NCBI RefSeq assembly: GCF_001436305.1
Contig: NZ_AZFO01000001.1
Span: 62,001 to 126,000 of the forward strand
Direction: 5' to 3'
DNA from: Lactobacillus ultunensis DSM 16047
GTDB taxonomy: Bacteria; Bacillota; Bacilli; Lactobacillales; Lactobacillaceae
Length of the DNA stretch: 64,000 nt
In this document: in pieces, positions 17,603-26,301 of the stretch
Numbering within the stretch: position 1 is the stretch's first letter
Layout of the letters: every line of letters begins with the position of its first letter
Made by a program: the position numbers and the translations under genes
The notes under the pieces: generated by a model
Seen by the model: only the letters and a program-made list of their open reading frames with translations
Told to the model about the DNA's origin: nothing
The model's database searches: none

Positions 17603-19828
17603 TTATTCATTAATTGCTTTTAATTCAAAAATCTTAGTATCAAAGTCTGCTTTAGGTTGAGACCAATATTGATCTTCACGCCCTCTATAGTCTTCAGTTA
17701 GTGGTAAACCAATATTCATTAGTTCATCACCATAAAGTTTGCGATGACCATTGATTTCATATAATTGATCAGGATCAAGACCAGCAAGCTTTACATGATA
17801 ATAACCGTGGTTAGGTTCACTTAAACCATAGAAGTAGCAAACTACTGCATGTTGCTTATCTTTAGAGTTAACTTCCCAAGCACCATGTTGCGGATTGCTT
17901 GGCTCTAGGCGATAGAAATCGCCTTTGAAAATTAAGTCATGGAAGTGATGGAATTGTTCCGTTCCCTTCTTAAGCTCTTCTTTTTCTTCTTTAGTCAACT
18001 TGGTTAAGTCAAATTCATAACCATAAGTACCGAACATTGCGATGTTAACCCGTGAATGTAATGGGGTAACGCGTCCTGTTTGGTGGTTAGGCACAATTGA
18101 CACATGTGCTCCCATAACTGCAGGTGGGTATACATAAGATGTGCCAGTTTGAATCTGCCAACGTTCATAAGCATCGGTATCATCACTGGTCCAGGCTTGA
18201 GGTGCGTAGTAGAACATTGCTAAATCGTATCGACCACCACCGCCAGCACAAGATTCGAATAAAATATTCGGATACTTTTCAGTAAGCATTTGGTATAAAC
18301 GGTAAACACCCATAATGTAACGGTGGAAGACTTCGCCTTGTTCTTCTTTAGGCAAATAATTTGAATAAGGTTCAGTAATATTTCTATTCATATCCCACTT
18401 AATGTAATCAGGATGAATTTGGTCAATAATTTTACTGATCTTTTTGAATAAGAAGGTTACCGCAGCTGGGTTGGCAAAGTCGACTAGATATTGGTTACGA
18501 CCTTGAGAAAGATGCTTTTTATTATTTCCAAGTAGCCAACTTACATGTTCCTTATAAAGGTTAGTATCCATTGATAAAGCTTCAGGTTCAAACCATAGTC
18601 CGAATTTCATATCCAGATCATGAATCTTGTTAACTAAATGATCCAAGCCTTTAGGCAATTTCTTTTTGTCAACTTCTCAGTCACCCATAGAACCTGTATC
18701 GCTCATACGATGGCCGAACCAACCATCGTCTAAGACAAATAAGTCACAGCCGATATCTTTAGCTTCTTTGGCTAATTTGACTAATTTTTGTTCATTAAAA
18801 TCATAGTAGGTGGCTTCCCAATTGTTAATGAGAACTGGACGAGCAGATTTTTGCCAACGTTTTTCAATAATATGATTTCTAATTAAGTCATGATAATTAT
18901 GACTTAATCCGTTGAAGCCATGACTAGAGAAGCTTAAGACTGCTTGTGGAGTTACAAAATTGGACATTGGTTCAAGAACCCAGTCGAAGTCGGCATCACT
19001 AATACCGGTCATTACTCTGGTTACTCCGTAGGTGTTAACATCTACAGTTTCTTGGTGATTACCAGAGTACATCAAAGTCAATCCAATGACATTGCCTTTG
19101 TTTTGAGTAGTATTTTTGTCAGCTAAAGCAATAAATGGGTCATGAATATGTCCAGTTGCTCCACGAACTGAGCCGATTTCTTGAATACCGGGGCGAAGTG
19201 GAGTGCGGTTAACATGCCGTTCACGCGCCCAGGCACCATTTAAAGTGATCAAATCATAATTAGTGGTTGGCAAATCAAAGCTAGCACTTTTAGCAGCTAA
19301 CAAGTCGTAGCTGTTTCTACCAGGATTAAAGAATTCAGCGTTTCTAACGATGATGTCAATATCTGGAAAAATAGTGTAGTTAAGTTTTAATTCTAGATCA
19401 CTATATTGGTCTTTAAGTAAGATTACTAACGTTTCAGCGTCATCTGCATAACGTACATGAGGCATATCTTTGTAATAAGGTGCACCATTTAAGACTTGAT
19501 AACTGTCAAATTGAAAATTGCTAATTTTATCACCGTCGTTGTATTTAATTTCAAAAGCAGGTTTTCTAAAATCAGTTGTGCCATAAGTTGGATATTCTTG
19601 TCTTCTATGTTCTAGGGATGCAATACCTGTTTTAGGGAATAATTGACAGCCAGAACCTGGTTCATATTCATCCAAATTATGAAGATCTTTACGTACATGA
19701 ACGGCTTTGCCAAAGTAAACAGATTCTAGCTGTTTGATTTGGGGCATTACTCGCAAAATGTAGGAGATATGACCATTAGTTAAATGGAACTCCAGTTTAT
19801 CTTGATTGATGTAAATTAATTTATTCAA
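17603..19828 (-). pseudogene. GH36 alpha-galactosidase gene interrupted by one TGA
   Basis: The minus-strand frame runs from TTG at 19828 (AAGGAG 8 bases before it, overlapping the esterase stop) to 17603, 742 codons, but is broken by TGA at 18679-18677. Around it the frame reads MGD-stop-EVDKKKLPKGLDH; the intact paralog at 45823 has [16 protein letters not shown], so a Trp codon TGG became TGA by one G-to-A change. The N-terminal part holds the beta-sandwich domain and [10 protein letters not shown]; the C-terminal part holds KWDMNRN (nucleophile Asp), ESCAGGGGRYD and TSDDTDAYER (acid/base region). Both halves remain otherwise well conserved, so the break is recent or a sequence error. Confidence 0.9.
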
Positions 19829-20765
19829 TGAAAAAACTCCTTGTTTCATCGCCCAGGTGAGGGAGATATTCATGACCGTATTCAGGTTCAACATAAAGTT
19901 GTTTCTTAGATTTGATCCTGTTATATGCGGCCATTTGTGTTTCTGGTGGAACCAGTTCATCACTGCCACCAATCTCCCATAAAACTTGGGCTTTAATATT
20001 TTCTGCTAGATATTTAATATCAATGTAATCCAAAAGATTGAAGAAATCAGTTTCGTTCTTATGAAGAGGATCACGATATTTAAACCAGTAGCTCAATTCA
20101 CTAAATGCTGTATTTGGTCCATACTGATATGCCTTTCTATAATCTGATAGAAAAGGATAAGCAACTTGTACTTTATAAATTTCTGGTACAAGACCAGCAC
20201 AGGCAATTGAAAGACCACCGCCTTGAGAAGCTCCTTGAGCGAAGATCTTCTTCTCATCAACGTGTTCCATTGACATAAGAATGTGAGCTGCTTGATAGGT
20301 ATCAAGAAATACTCGATAGTAGTAAAGCTTTTCTGGATTCCATTCTTCGACACCGCGAATGATCAGGCCATTTAGAATATCGCCTTTAACTGGAACGTTA
20401 TCTTCTGACAGACCACCTTGACCTCGGCAGTCAAGTGCTAATGAAACAAAGCCTTCAGCTGCCCAGCCAACTTTATCTTGAAAATCCCCGCTGTCGCAGT
20501 GATAACCATGGAAAAGCAATACACCGGGATGTTTTCCTTCTATATGTTTAGGTAGAACTAATTGAGCATGGACACGTGCACCACTAATTCCAATAAAGTA
20601 TAGATGGTAAAAATCAGCAACATGAGAAGGAAGATCTACTTTTTTTAATTGATAGGAAGTTCCTAAAGCATCTACTGCCTTTTTTCCTTTGTTCCATACT
20701 TGATCAAAATCGGTAGGCTTAGTTCCTAAACCAATATATGATTTAAAATTGTTTACGTTTACCAA
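19821..20765 (-). CDS. Carbohydrate esterase family 7 (acetyl xylan esterase / cephalosporin-C deacetylase type)
   Basis: A 314-residue alpha/beta-hydrolase that removes acetyl groups from acetylated sugars in the cytoplasm. Visible: LDCRGQGG (112-118, oxyanion-region motif of CE7), nucleophile elbow GASQGG with Ser180, Asp269 in GGSDELVPP and His298 in YGHEY, completing the triad. Length matches CE7. The start is TTG 20765 with GGAGG at 20776-20772. It is the first gene of the minus-strand transcript, overlapping the GH36 gene by 8 bases. Its presence in an oligosaccharide cluster suggests that the imported glycan is acetylated. Confidence 0.9.
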   Translation of the reverse strand: MVNVNNFKSYIGLGTKPTDFDQVWNKGKKAVDALGTSYQLKKVDLPSHVADFYHLYFIGISGARVHAQLVLPKHIEGKHPGVLLFHGYHCDSGDFQDKVGWAAEGFVSLALDCRGQGGLSEDNVPVKGDILNGLIIRGVEEWNPEKLYYYRVFLDTYQAAHILMSMEHVDEKKIFAQGASQGGGLSIACAGLVPEIYKVQVAYPFLSDYRKAYQYGPNTAFSELSYWFKYRDPLHKNETDFFNLLDYIDIKYLAENIKAQVLWEIGGSDELVPPETQMAAYNRIKSKKQLYVEPEYGHEYLPHLGDETRSFFIE

Positions 20766-20810
20766 AACAAGCCTCCGTGTATGTAAACATAAGTAGTTTA
20801 TTTACTTAAT

Positions 20811-20860
20811 TTGTATTCGCTTACAAGGCTAATATATTGCTATATAAGTAGTCTTGTCAA
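20811..20860 (-). promoter_or_regulatory. Promoter and operator for the esterase-GH36-msmK transcript
   Basis: On the minus strand TTGACA (20860-20855) and TATATT (20836-20831) are 18 bases apart. The palindrome TTGTA-N6-TACAA (20811-20826) follows the -10 directly and looks like a LacI-family operator. Confidence 0.65.
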
Positions 20861-20882
20861 GAAATAATTGAAATAATTCGTA

Positions 20883-20967
20883 TGTAAACGTTTTATGTTT
20901 ACAAGGATTTTGAAAATTAAAATTCAAGTGCTATATTGAAACCGTAATCAATTTGAAAGCGCTTTTA
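20883..20967 (+). promoter_or_regulatory. Operator, promoter and cre for the plus-strand sugar ABC operon
   Basis: A perfect inverted repeat TGTAAAC-N7-GTTTACA (20883-20903) lies just upstream of TTGAAA (20910-20915) and TATATT (20932-20937; spacer 16). TTGAAAGCGCTTTTA (20953-20967) after the start point resembles a CcpA cre box. The likely regulator is the LacI protein at 26302. Confidence 0.68.
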
Positions 20968-21008
20968 GAAGCGCGGAGAGAATATTTTTTAGAATCGAGG
21001 ATTTTGAT

Positions 21009-22310
21009 ATGGAGAAGGGTAAGTTTAAAGCAGTGCTTAAATGTGCTGCTGGATTAGCAGCAATCACTGCTTTAGCTGTTGGATTAACCGGTTGTGGTAA
21101 ATCCAAGAAAGAAACTATCACTTTTATCAATCAAAGAACTGACTTGAAGCAAGACGGTACTTGGGATAAATATATTAAGGAATTCCAAAAGAGTCACCCA
21201 GATATTCAAGTTAAGGTCCAAGCATTGAATGACTATGCTACAAACATGAAGACACGTATGAACTCAAGTAATTATGGTGATGTCTTTATGTTGCCAGATT
21301 CAGTCAATGCTAAAGACTATTCACACTTTGTAGAACCTCTTGGCAAGGTTAACAAATTAGATAAGAAGTATTACGGTATTACAGCTAAGCAATACAATGG
21401 TACTGTTTATGGTATTCCTTCAATGATTAATGCCAACGGTATTATTGTTAATAAAGAAGTCTTCAAGAAGGCAGGTTATAACTCAATTCCTAAGACCCCT
21501 AAGTCATTTATTGCAGCACTTAAGGCGATTAAATCCAAGGAAAAGGGCGTAACTCCTTTATACACTAACTATCACTCAGGTTTTGCTCTTAGCAACTGGG
21601 ATAACCAAACAGTTGGTGTAACTGGTGATCCTAACTACTTAAACGAAATGATGAAGATGAAGAATCCATTTGCTCCAGGTAAACCAATGAACACCATTTA
21701 CAATGTTCTTTACACTGCATGTAAGGATAAGCTTGTTGAAGGCGACCCAACTACTTCTGACTGGGAACAATCAAAGCAAGACATGGCTGATAACAAGATT
21801 GGTGTAATGGTCTTGGGTTCATGGGCTTTGGAACAAATCCAAGCTAAGAGTAAGGCTGCTAAGAAGAACATTGTTTACTCAGCCTTCCCAATGACTGCAA
21901 AGAACGGCAAACAATATGTTTCAATTGGTGCTGACTATTCATTAGCTGTTTCAAAGCACAGCAAGAATAAGAAAGCTGCTAAGGAATTCGTAGATTGGTT
22001 CGTAAACAAGTCAAGCTATGCAAGAGACAATGGTGCTATTCCAACTTTGAAGAGTGCTAAGTGGCCAGTAGCTATGCAATCATTGAAGAACGCCGGTGTT
22101 GGTATTTTACAAAATACTCCAGCTCCTAAAGGTGAAGAAGATTTGCTTCAAAGAGTTAATAACGATGCCGAAATCGGATTCCAAACTACTGAAGATTACA
22201 AGCAAAAGATCGTTGACGCTGGTGTAGGTAACAACAAAGAAAGTTTCGCATCTATCATGAATGAAATGAATAGAAAGTGGAACAAGGCTGTCGACAAGGA
22301 CGTTAAGTAA
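21009..22310 (+). CDS. Sugar ABC transporter substrate-binding lipoprotein (family 1)
   Basis: 433 residues with a lipoprotein signal peptide (lipobox LTGC, Cys29), then a periplasmic-binding-type fold: TITFINQRTDLKQDGTWDKY at the mature N-terminus, YGIPSMINANGIIVNKEVFKKAGY in the middle, and GVMVLGSWALEQ plus a KAAKEFVDWF segment as in CUT1 sugar receptors. It captures an oligosaccharide outside the cell for the two permeases that follow. A hairpin (22322-22355) separates it from them, which may raise its expression. CGAGGA lies before the ATG. The substrate is unknown; the neighbouring GH1, GH36 and CE7 genes suggest a decorated plant oligosaccharide. Confidence 0.92.
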   Translation: MEKGKFKAVLKCAAGLAAITALAVGLTGCGKSKKETITFINQRTDLKQDGTWDKYIKEFQKSHPDIQVKVQALNDYATNMKTRMNSSNYGDVFMLPDSVNAKDYSHFVEPLGKVNKLDKKYYGITAKQYNGTVYGIPSMINANGIIVNKEVFKKAGYNSIPKTPKSFIAALKAIKSKEKGVTPLYTNYHSGFALSNWDNQTVGVTGDPNYLNEMMKMKNPFAPGKPMNTIYNVLYTACKDKLVEGDPTTSDWEQSKQDMADNKIGVMVLGSWALEQIQAKSKAAKKNIVYSAFPMTAKNGKQYVSIGADYSLAVSKHSKNKKAAKEFVDWFVNKSSYARDNGAIPTLKSAKWPVAMQSLKNAGVGILQNTPAPKGEEDLLQRVNNDAEIGFQTTEDYKQKIVDAGVGNNKESFASIMNEMNRKWNKAVDKDVK

Positions 22311-22321
22311 TTAATGTTTAG

Positions 22322-22355
22322 AAATGCTGGAATCTTCAGATAGATCCCAGCATTT
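22322..22355 (+). terminator. Intercistronic hairpin after the binding-protein gene
   Basis: AAATGCTGG (22322-22330) pairs with CCAGCATTT (22347-22355), extended by ATC/GAT. The T-run is weak, so partial termination or mRNA stabilisation after the receptor gene is likely. Confidence 0.65.
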
Positions 22356-22372
22356 TAGTTAGGAGAATTTTT

Positions 22373-23263
22373 ATGCAGAACGCAATAGAAAAATTCAAAA
22401 CGAATTATCGCCTGCAAAGAAAAATTATTGTAGTTCTCTTCACTATTGTTCCAGTTGCACTGCTTCTAGTATTCTCATATTTACCTTTGGTAAAGATGAT
22501 TCAATACAGTTTTACAAATTGGGATGGAATTAGTGCTCATAGTAAATTTGTAGGTCTTCAAAACTACAAGACGGTTTTGACTAATCCACAATATATTCAA
22601 GTGTTTAAAGTAAGTTTGTACTACTTTGCCGTTGCTATTTTGCAATTAGCTGTAGCGATGCTCCTTGCCGTAGTACTTTCTTATAAAGTTAAGTTTCCTA
22701 ATCTTTGGAAGGGATTGGTTTTCTTCCCATACCTAATTAATGGGGTTGCGATCGGTTTTATTTTCCTTTACTTCTACAAACAACAAGGTACTTTAGATAC
22801 GATCCTTCACTTCTTTGGTTTAGATAGCTGGATTAAGTTGTGGTTAGGTAACCGTTCGACTAATAACTGGTCAATTGCCATGACTTCGCTTTGGAGATAT
22901 ACAGGATATAACTTCTTACTATTCTTTGGTGCAATTCAGTCAGTTGATCCAGAAATTTACGAAGCTGCGGATATGGATGGTGCCAATAAGTGGCAACAAT
23001 TCAGATATATTATGTTCCCAGCCATTAGAGAAATCTTCTTGGTAAACGTAATCTTGAGTGTCAGCGGTTGTTTGAGCGCATTCGATACGCCATATATCAT
23101 GACCAACGGTGCCAACGGTACTTCAACGTTCGTTATCCAAACTATCAATACGGCCTTTAAGTTTAACAAGTTGGGTTTAGCTTCTGCGATGGCGATCGTA
23201 TTGTTGATTATCATCATTATCGTTACTGTTGTTCAGCGTTTAGCCACTAGAGAGAAGGACTAA
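22373..23263 (+). CDS. Sugar ABC transporter permease (MalF/MsmF type)
   Basis: A 296-residue inner-membrane subunit with about six helices. The ABC-contact EAA loop is seen as EIYEAADMDGANKWQQFRYI (about residues 195-215). It begins with the MalF-like pattern of one helix followed by YSFTNWDGIS...FVGLQNYKTVL. It pairs with the next permease and uses an MsmK-type ATPase; no ATPase gene lies in this plus-strand operon, so the divergent msmK at 16470 must supply energy. TTAGGAGAA precedes the ATG. Confidence 0.92.
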   Translation: MQNAIEKFKTNYRLQRKIIVVLFTIVPVALLLVFSYLPLVKMIQYSFTNWDGISAHSKFVGLQNYKTVLTNPQYIQVFKVSLYYFAVAILQLAVAMLLAVVLSYKVKFPNLWKGLVFFPYLINGVAIGFIFLYFYKQQGTLDTILHFFGLDSWIKLWLGNRSTNNWSIAMTSLWRYTGYNFLLFFGAIQSVDPEIYEAADMDGANKWQQFRYIMFPAIREIFLVNVILSVSGCLSAFDTPYIMTNGANGTSTFVIQTINTAFKFNKLGLASAMAIVLLIIIIIVTVVQRLATREKD

Positions 23264-23266
23264 TTT

Positions 23267-24172
23267 ATGAATCAGAACGAAAATAGAAGAGAGAAGGAGA
23301 TCGCTGCACAAGCGATTGACGATGTACCCGTAAATAAGCACAAGCATTATACGGCTGGACAGATTTTCTGGAAGATTTTAAAATATGCCTTTCTGATTTT
23401 TGTCAGTCTGTGTACTTTGATCCCAATCGTGGTTGTAGTTTTAGGTTCATTTAAAACACAATCTGAATTCTTAAATGGTAGTGTTTTTGCATTAACGAAG
23501 TCATGGAGTTTCGTTAACTATAAGACTGCCTTTATTGATGGTGGGATGCTCGAAGGTTTTCGTAACACTGCCTTTATCTTGATCGTATCAATGGCAGGGA
23601 AGATCTTCTTTGGTGCAATGTTTGCTTATGCGGTTAACAGATTTGATTTTAAGTTAAAAAAGCCAATTATGACATTGTTCTTGCTGGCTATGCTTATTCC
23701 TGCAATTGCCAGTCAGGTTGCTACATTCCAGATCATTAATGGTATGGGTTTGTTCAACACTATCTGGTCAGTCATCCTATTGAATTTAGGTACTGATGCG
23801 ATGTCAATTTACATCTTCTTGCAATATTTGCGAGAAATCCCATATTCATTGGATGAAGCTGCATTGCTTGAGGGTGCTACTTATTTCCAGATCTTTAGAA
23901 AAGTTATCATGCCATTGCTTAAGGCCCCAATTGTAACGATTATCATTATTTCAGGTGTTGGTATTTACAACGACTTCTACAACCCATTACTGTACATGCC
24001 TGATGATGATTTGAAGGTTATTTCAACTGCTCTTTATGCCTTTAAGGGTCCTTATGGAACTAACTGGCCAGTTATCTTAGCCGGTGTCATCATTGTTATG
24101 CTCCCAATTTTGATCTTGTTCTTAACTTGTCAAAAGTACATTTACAATGGTGTATCTGGTGCTGTTAAGTAA
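23267..24172 (+). CDS. Sugar ABC transporter permease (MalG/MsmG type)
   Basis: 301 residues with a 35-residue charged cytoplasmic start followed by about six helices. The EAA loop appears as SLDEAALLEGATYFQIFRKV in the second half, and VVLGSFKTQSEF follows the first helix as in MalG-type proteins. The gene follows its partner by three bases. The C-terminus ends YNGVSGAVK, close to the permease of the second cluster (MSNGAVK). Confidence 0.92.
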   Translation: MNQNENRREKEIAAQAIDDVPVNKHKHYTAGQIFWKILKYAFLIFVSLCTLIPIVVVVLGSFKTQSEFLNGSVFALTKSWSFVNYKTAFIDGGMLEGFRNTAFILIVSMAGKIFFGAMFAYAVNRFDFKLKKPIMTLFLLAMLIPAIASQVATFQIINGMGLFNTIWSVILLNLGTDAMSIYIFLQYLREIPYSLDEAALLEGATYFQIFRKVIMPLLKAPIVTIIIISGVGIYNDFYNPLLYMPDDDLKVISTALYAFKGPYGTNWPVILAGVIIVMLPILILFLTCQKYIYNGVSGAVK

Positions 24173-24197
24173 TAAAAATAGAAATGAATGATTAATT

Positions 24198-24797
24198 GTG
24201 CGTAGCAAAGTAATAAAAGCTGTAGAATATTTCTACATGTGCGTAGTAATGTCAATTAAGTTTTGGTGGCTTATTTTAAGGAACTATATTATATGCGGTA
24301 TAGCTACTGGAATTCGCGGAGCAATGGCATATTTTGCCAGCCCTAAAGAGGATCAGGATCTGCATCAGAAAGTAAATAGTGATGTACATTTTGATTTGAT
24401 AAATATTCGCCTCTTGTCTGCGGCGACTACTTTGTTGATTTCCTTATGTTGGATAGCGGGATTATTAATTAGAATGGGCTCTTCCAATATGGTTTTGAGC
24501 ACAGCTTTTTGGATCTTGGCTATTTGGTCAGTATTATGCTTAGCCTTTCTTACTGAACTGGGAATTAGTACAACAGTAGATAAATTCTCAGATGATAAAC
24601 AATATTATTTACGTAGCGTAGCTTTATTTATTCGTTGTCCGCAATTGACTTTAACTTGTGTTGTATTATGGATAATAAATGCAATATTGTTAATTAAGCA
24701 GCCAGTTATTGGTGTTTTAGTCATGCCGGGTTTGATCATGGCAATAAGCAGTAATCTTTATAAGAAACTTGCTGATCATCAATTATTGCCTGATTAA
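24198..24797 (+). CDS. DUF624/YesL-like membrane protein
   Basis: A 199-residue integral membrane protein with about five helices, beginning MRSKVIKAVEYFYMCVVMSIKFWW. YesL/DUF624 proteins are often coded next to CUT1 oligosaccharide importers and glycosidases in Firmicutes, as here, but their role is unknown. The start is GTG 24198 with a poor ribosome-binding site; an ATG at 24237 would remove 13 residues. It lies between permease and GH1 genes in the same direction, so it is part of the operon. Confidence 0.75.
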   Translation: MRSKVIKAVEYFYMCVVMSIKFWWLILRNYIICGIATGIRGAMAYFASPKEDQDLHQKVNSDVHFDLINIRLLSAATTLLISLCWIAGLLIRMGSSNMVLSTAFWILAIWSVLCLAFLTELGISTTVDKFSDDKQYYLRSVALFIRCPQLTLTCVVLWIINAILLIKQPVIGVLVMPGLIMAISSNLYKKLADHQLLPD

Positions 24798-24829
24798 GAC
24801 GCACAATTATAGAAACAGAAGGAAAAATT

Positions 24830-26218
24830 ATGATTAAATTTCCAGAAAATTTTGCATGGGGTGCTGCAACTTCAGGCCCTCAATCAGAAGGATGTTTCAA
24901 AAAGAAACATCAAAACGTATTCGATTATTGGTATTCAATTGATCCTAAAGCCTTTTATAATGGTGTAGGTCCAGATACTGCTTCTAACTTTTATAATGAT
25001 TATAAGTCGGATTTGAAGTTAATGCGTGAAGCAGGAATTAAAAACCTGCGTACCTCAATTCAATGGTCACGTTTAATCGATGATTTTGAAGAAGCTACTG
25101 TTAATCAAGATGCAGTTGACTTTTACAATAATGTAATTGACGAAATGCTAAAAGATGGGATTACGCCATACATTAACTTATGTCACTTTGATATGCCTAT
25201 TGAACTGCAAAAGAAATATGGTGGCTTTGAAAGTAAACACGTAACTGATCTTTATGCTAAATTTGCAGATAAGTGCTTTGAATTATTTGGCGATCGAGTT
25301 CACCATTGGTTTACTTTTAATGAACCAAAGGTAATTATTGATGGTGGCTACTTGTACAAATTCCATTATCCATTGAAGGTTGATGGCCCATTAGCCGTAC
25401 AAGTTGCCTACAATATTAATTTGGCTTCAGCTAAAGCAATCAAAAAATTCCATGAACGTTTTACTGATGGCAAAAACAAGATTGGTATTATCTTGAACTT
25501 AACGCCTGCTTATCCAGCTTCTCAAAATAAGGATGACTTAGCAGCTGCTCATTTTGCCAACTTATGGGATGACAATATGTTCCTTGACCCAGCAATCTTA
25601 GGATATTATCCAAAGGATTTGGTTAAAATTTTGAGTGATGCTGGTGTCCTATGGGATTCCACTCCCGAAGAACTTGATTTGATTAAGCATAATACAATTG
25701 ATGAATTAGGAGTTAATTTCTATCATCCAGAAAGAGTACAAGCTCCCCAAGTATCTCCGAAGAGCTTACAAGACTGGATGCCAGATATTTACTTCGATAA
25801 CTATGAAATGCCAGGTCGTGTTATGAACGTAGATAAAGGCTGGGAAATCTATCCTAAGACTTTGTACGATATTGCTATTAATATTCGCGATAACTACGGC
25901 AATATTGACTGGTTTGTTTCTGAAAATGGTATGGGCGTTTCTCGTGAAGAACGTTTTATCAAAGATGGTGTCGTACAAGATGATTACCGGATTAAGTTCA
26001 TTAAGGATCACTTGCGTGAACTCCATAAAGGTATTGAAGCAGGATCTAATTGCCATGGTTACTTTGTGTGGACTGGTATTGATTGCTGGTCTTGGATGAA
26101 TGCCTACCGTAATCGTTATGGTTTGGTTCGTGATGATATCCATACTCAAATTAAAACAATTAAAAAATCAGGTCACTGGTATCGCAAACTAAGTGATAAC
26201 AACGGCTTTGATGAATAA
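24830..26218 (+). CDS. Glycoside hydrolase family 1 beta-glycosidase
   Basis: A 462-residue TIM-barrel retaining glycosidase. FPENFAWGAATSGPQSEG is the N-terminal GH1 signature, TFNEP holds the acid/base Glu, and VSENGMG the nucleophile Glu. In the phospho-sugar type (LacG) a Ser-x6-Lys-x-Tyr triad binds the 6-phosphate; here the same spacing reads Ser421, Asn428, Tyr430, so the Lys is missing. With an ABC importer rather than a PTS in the operon, unphosphorylated beta-linked oligosaccharides (beta-glucosides or mannosides) are the more likely substrates. AGAAGGAAAAA precedes the ATG. A terminator follows. Confidence 0.9.
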   Translation: MIKFPENFAWGAATSGPQSEGCFKKKHQNVFDYWYSIDPKAFYNGVGPDTASNFYNDYKSDLKLMREAGIKNLRTSIQWSRLIDDFEEATVNQDAVDFYNNVIDEMLKDGITPYINLCHFDMPIELQKKYGGFESKHVTDLYAKFADKCFELFGDRVHHWFTFNEPKVIIDGGYLYKFHYPLKVDGPLAVQVAYNINLASAKAIKKFHERFTDGKNKIGIILNLTPAYPASQNKDDLAAAHFANLWDDNMFLDPAILGYYPKDLVKILSDAGVLWDSTPEELDLIKHNTIDELGVNFYHPERVQAPQVSPKSLQDWMPDIYFDNYEMPGRVMNVDKGWEIYPKTLYDIAINIRDNYGNIDWFVSENGMGVSREERFIKDGVVQDDYRIKFIKDHLRELHKGIEAGSNCHGYFVWTGIDCWSWMNAYRNRYGLVRDDIHTQIKTIKKSGHWYRKLSDNNGFDE

Positions 26219-26261
26219 TTTTTCACAACTTAATAAAGTTTTTTCTCTCCCTCTAGATTGA

Positions 26262-26300
26262 AAAAAGGGTACGTTAGAAATTATCTAACGTACCCTTTTT
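26262..26300. terminator. Bidirectional terminator between GH1 and the LacI regulator
   Basis: A perfect 17-bp stem (26262-26278 with 26284-26300; core GGGTACGTTAGA) around AATTA, with A's before and T's after, serves both converging genes. Confidence 0.95.
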
Positions 26301-26301
26301 G

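Noticed and set aside
18677-18679. TGA in the GH36 gene as selenocysteine or recoded Trp
   Set aside because: The paralog has Trp, no SECIS-like element was noticed and lactobacilli use TGA as stop; a nonsense mutation is simpler.
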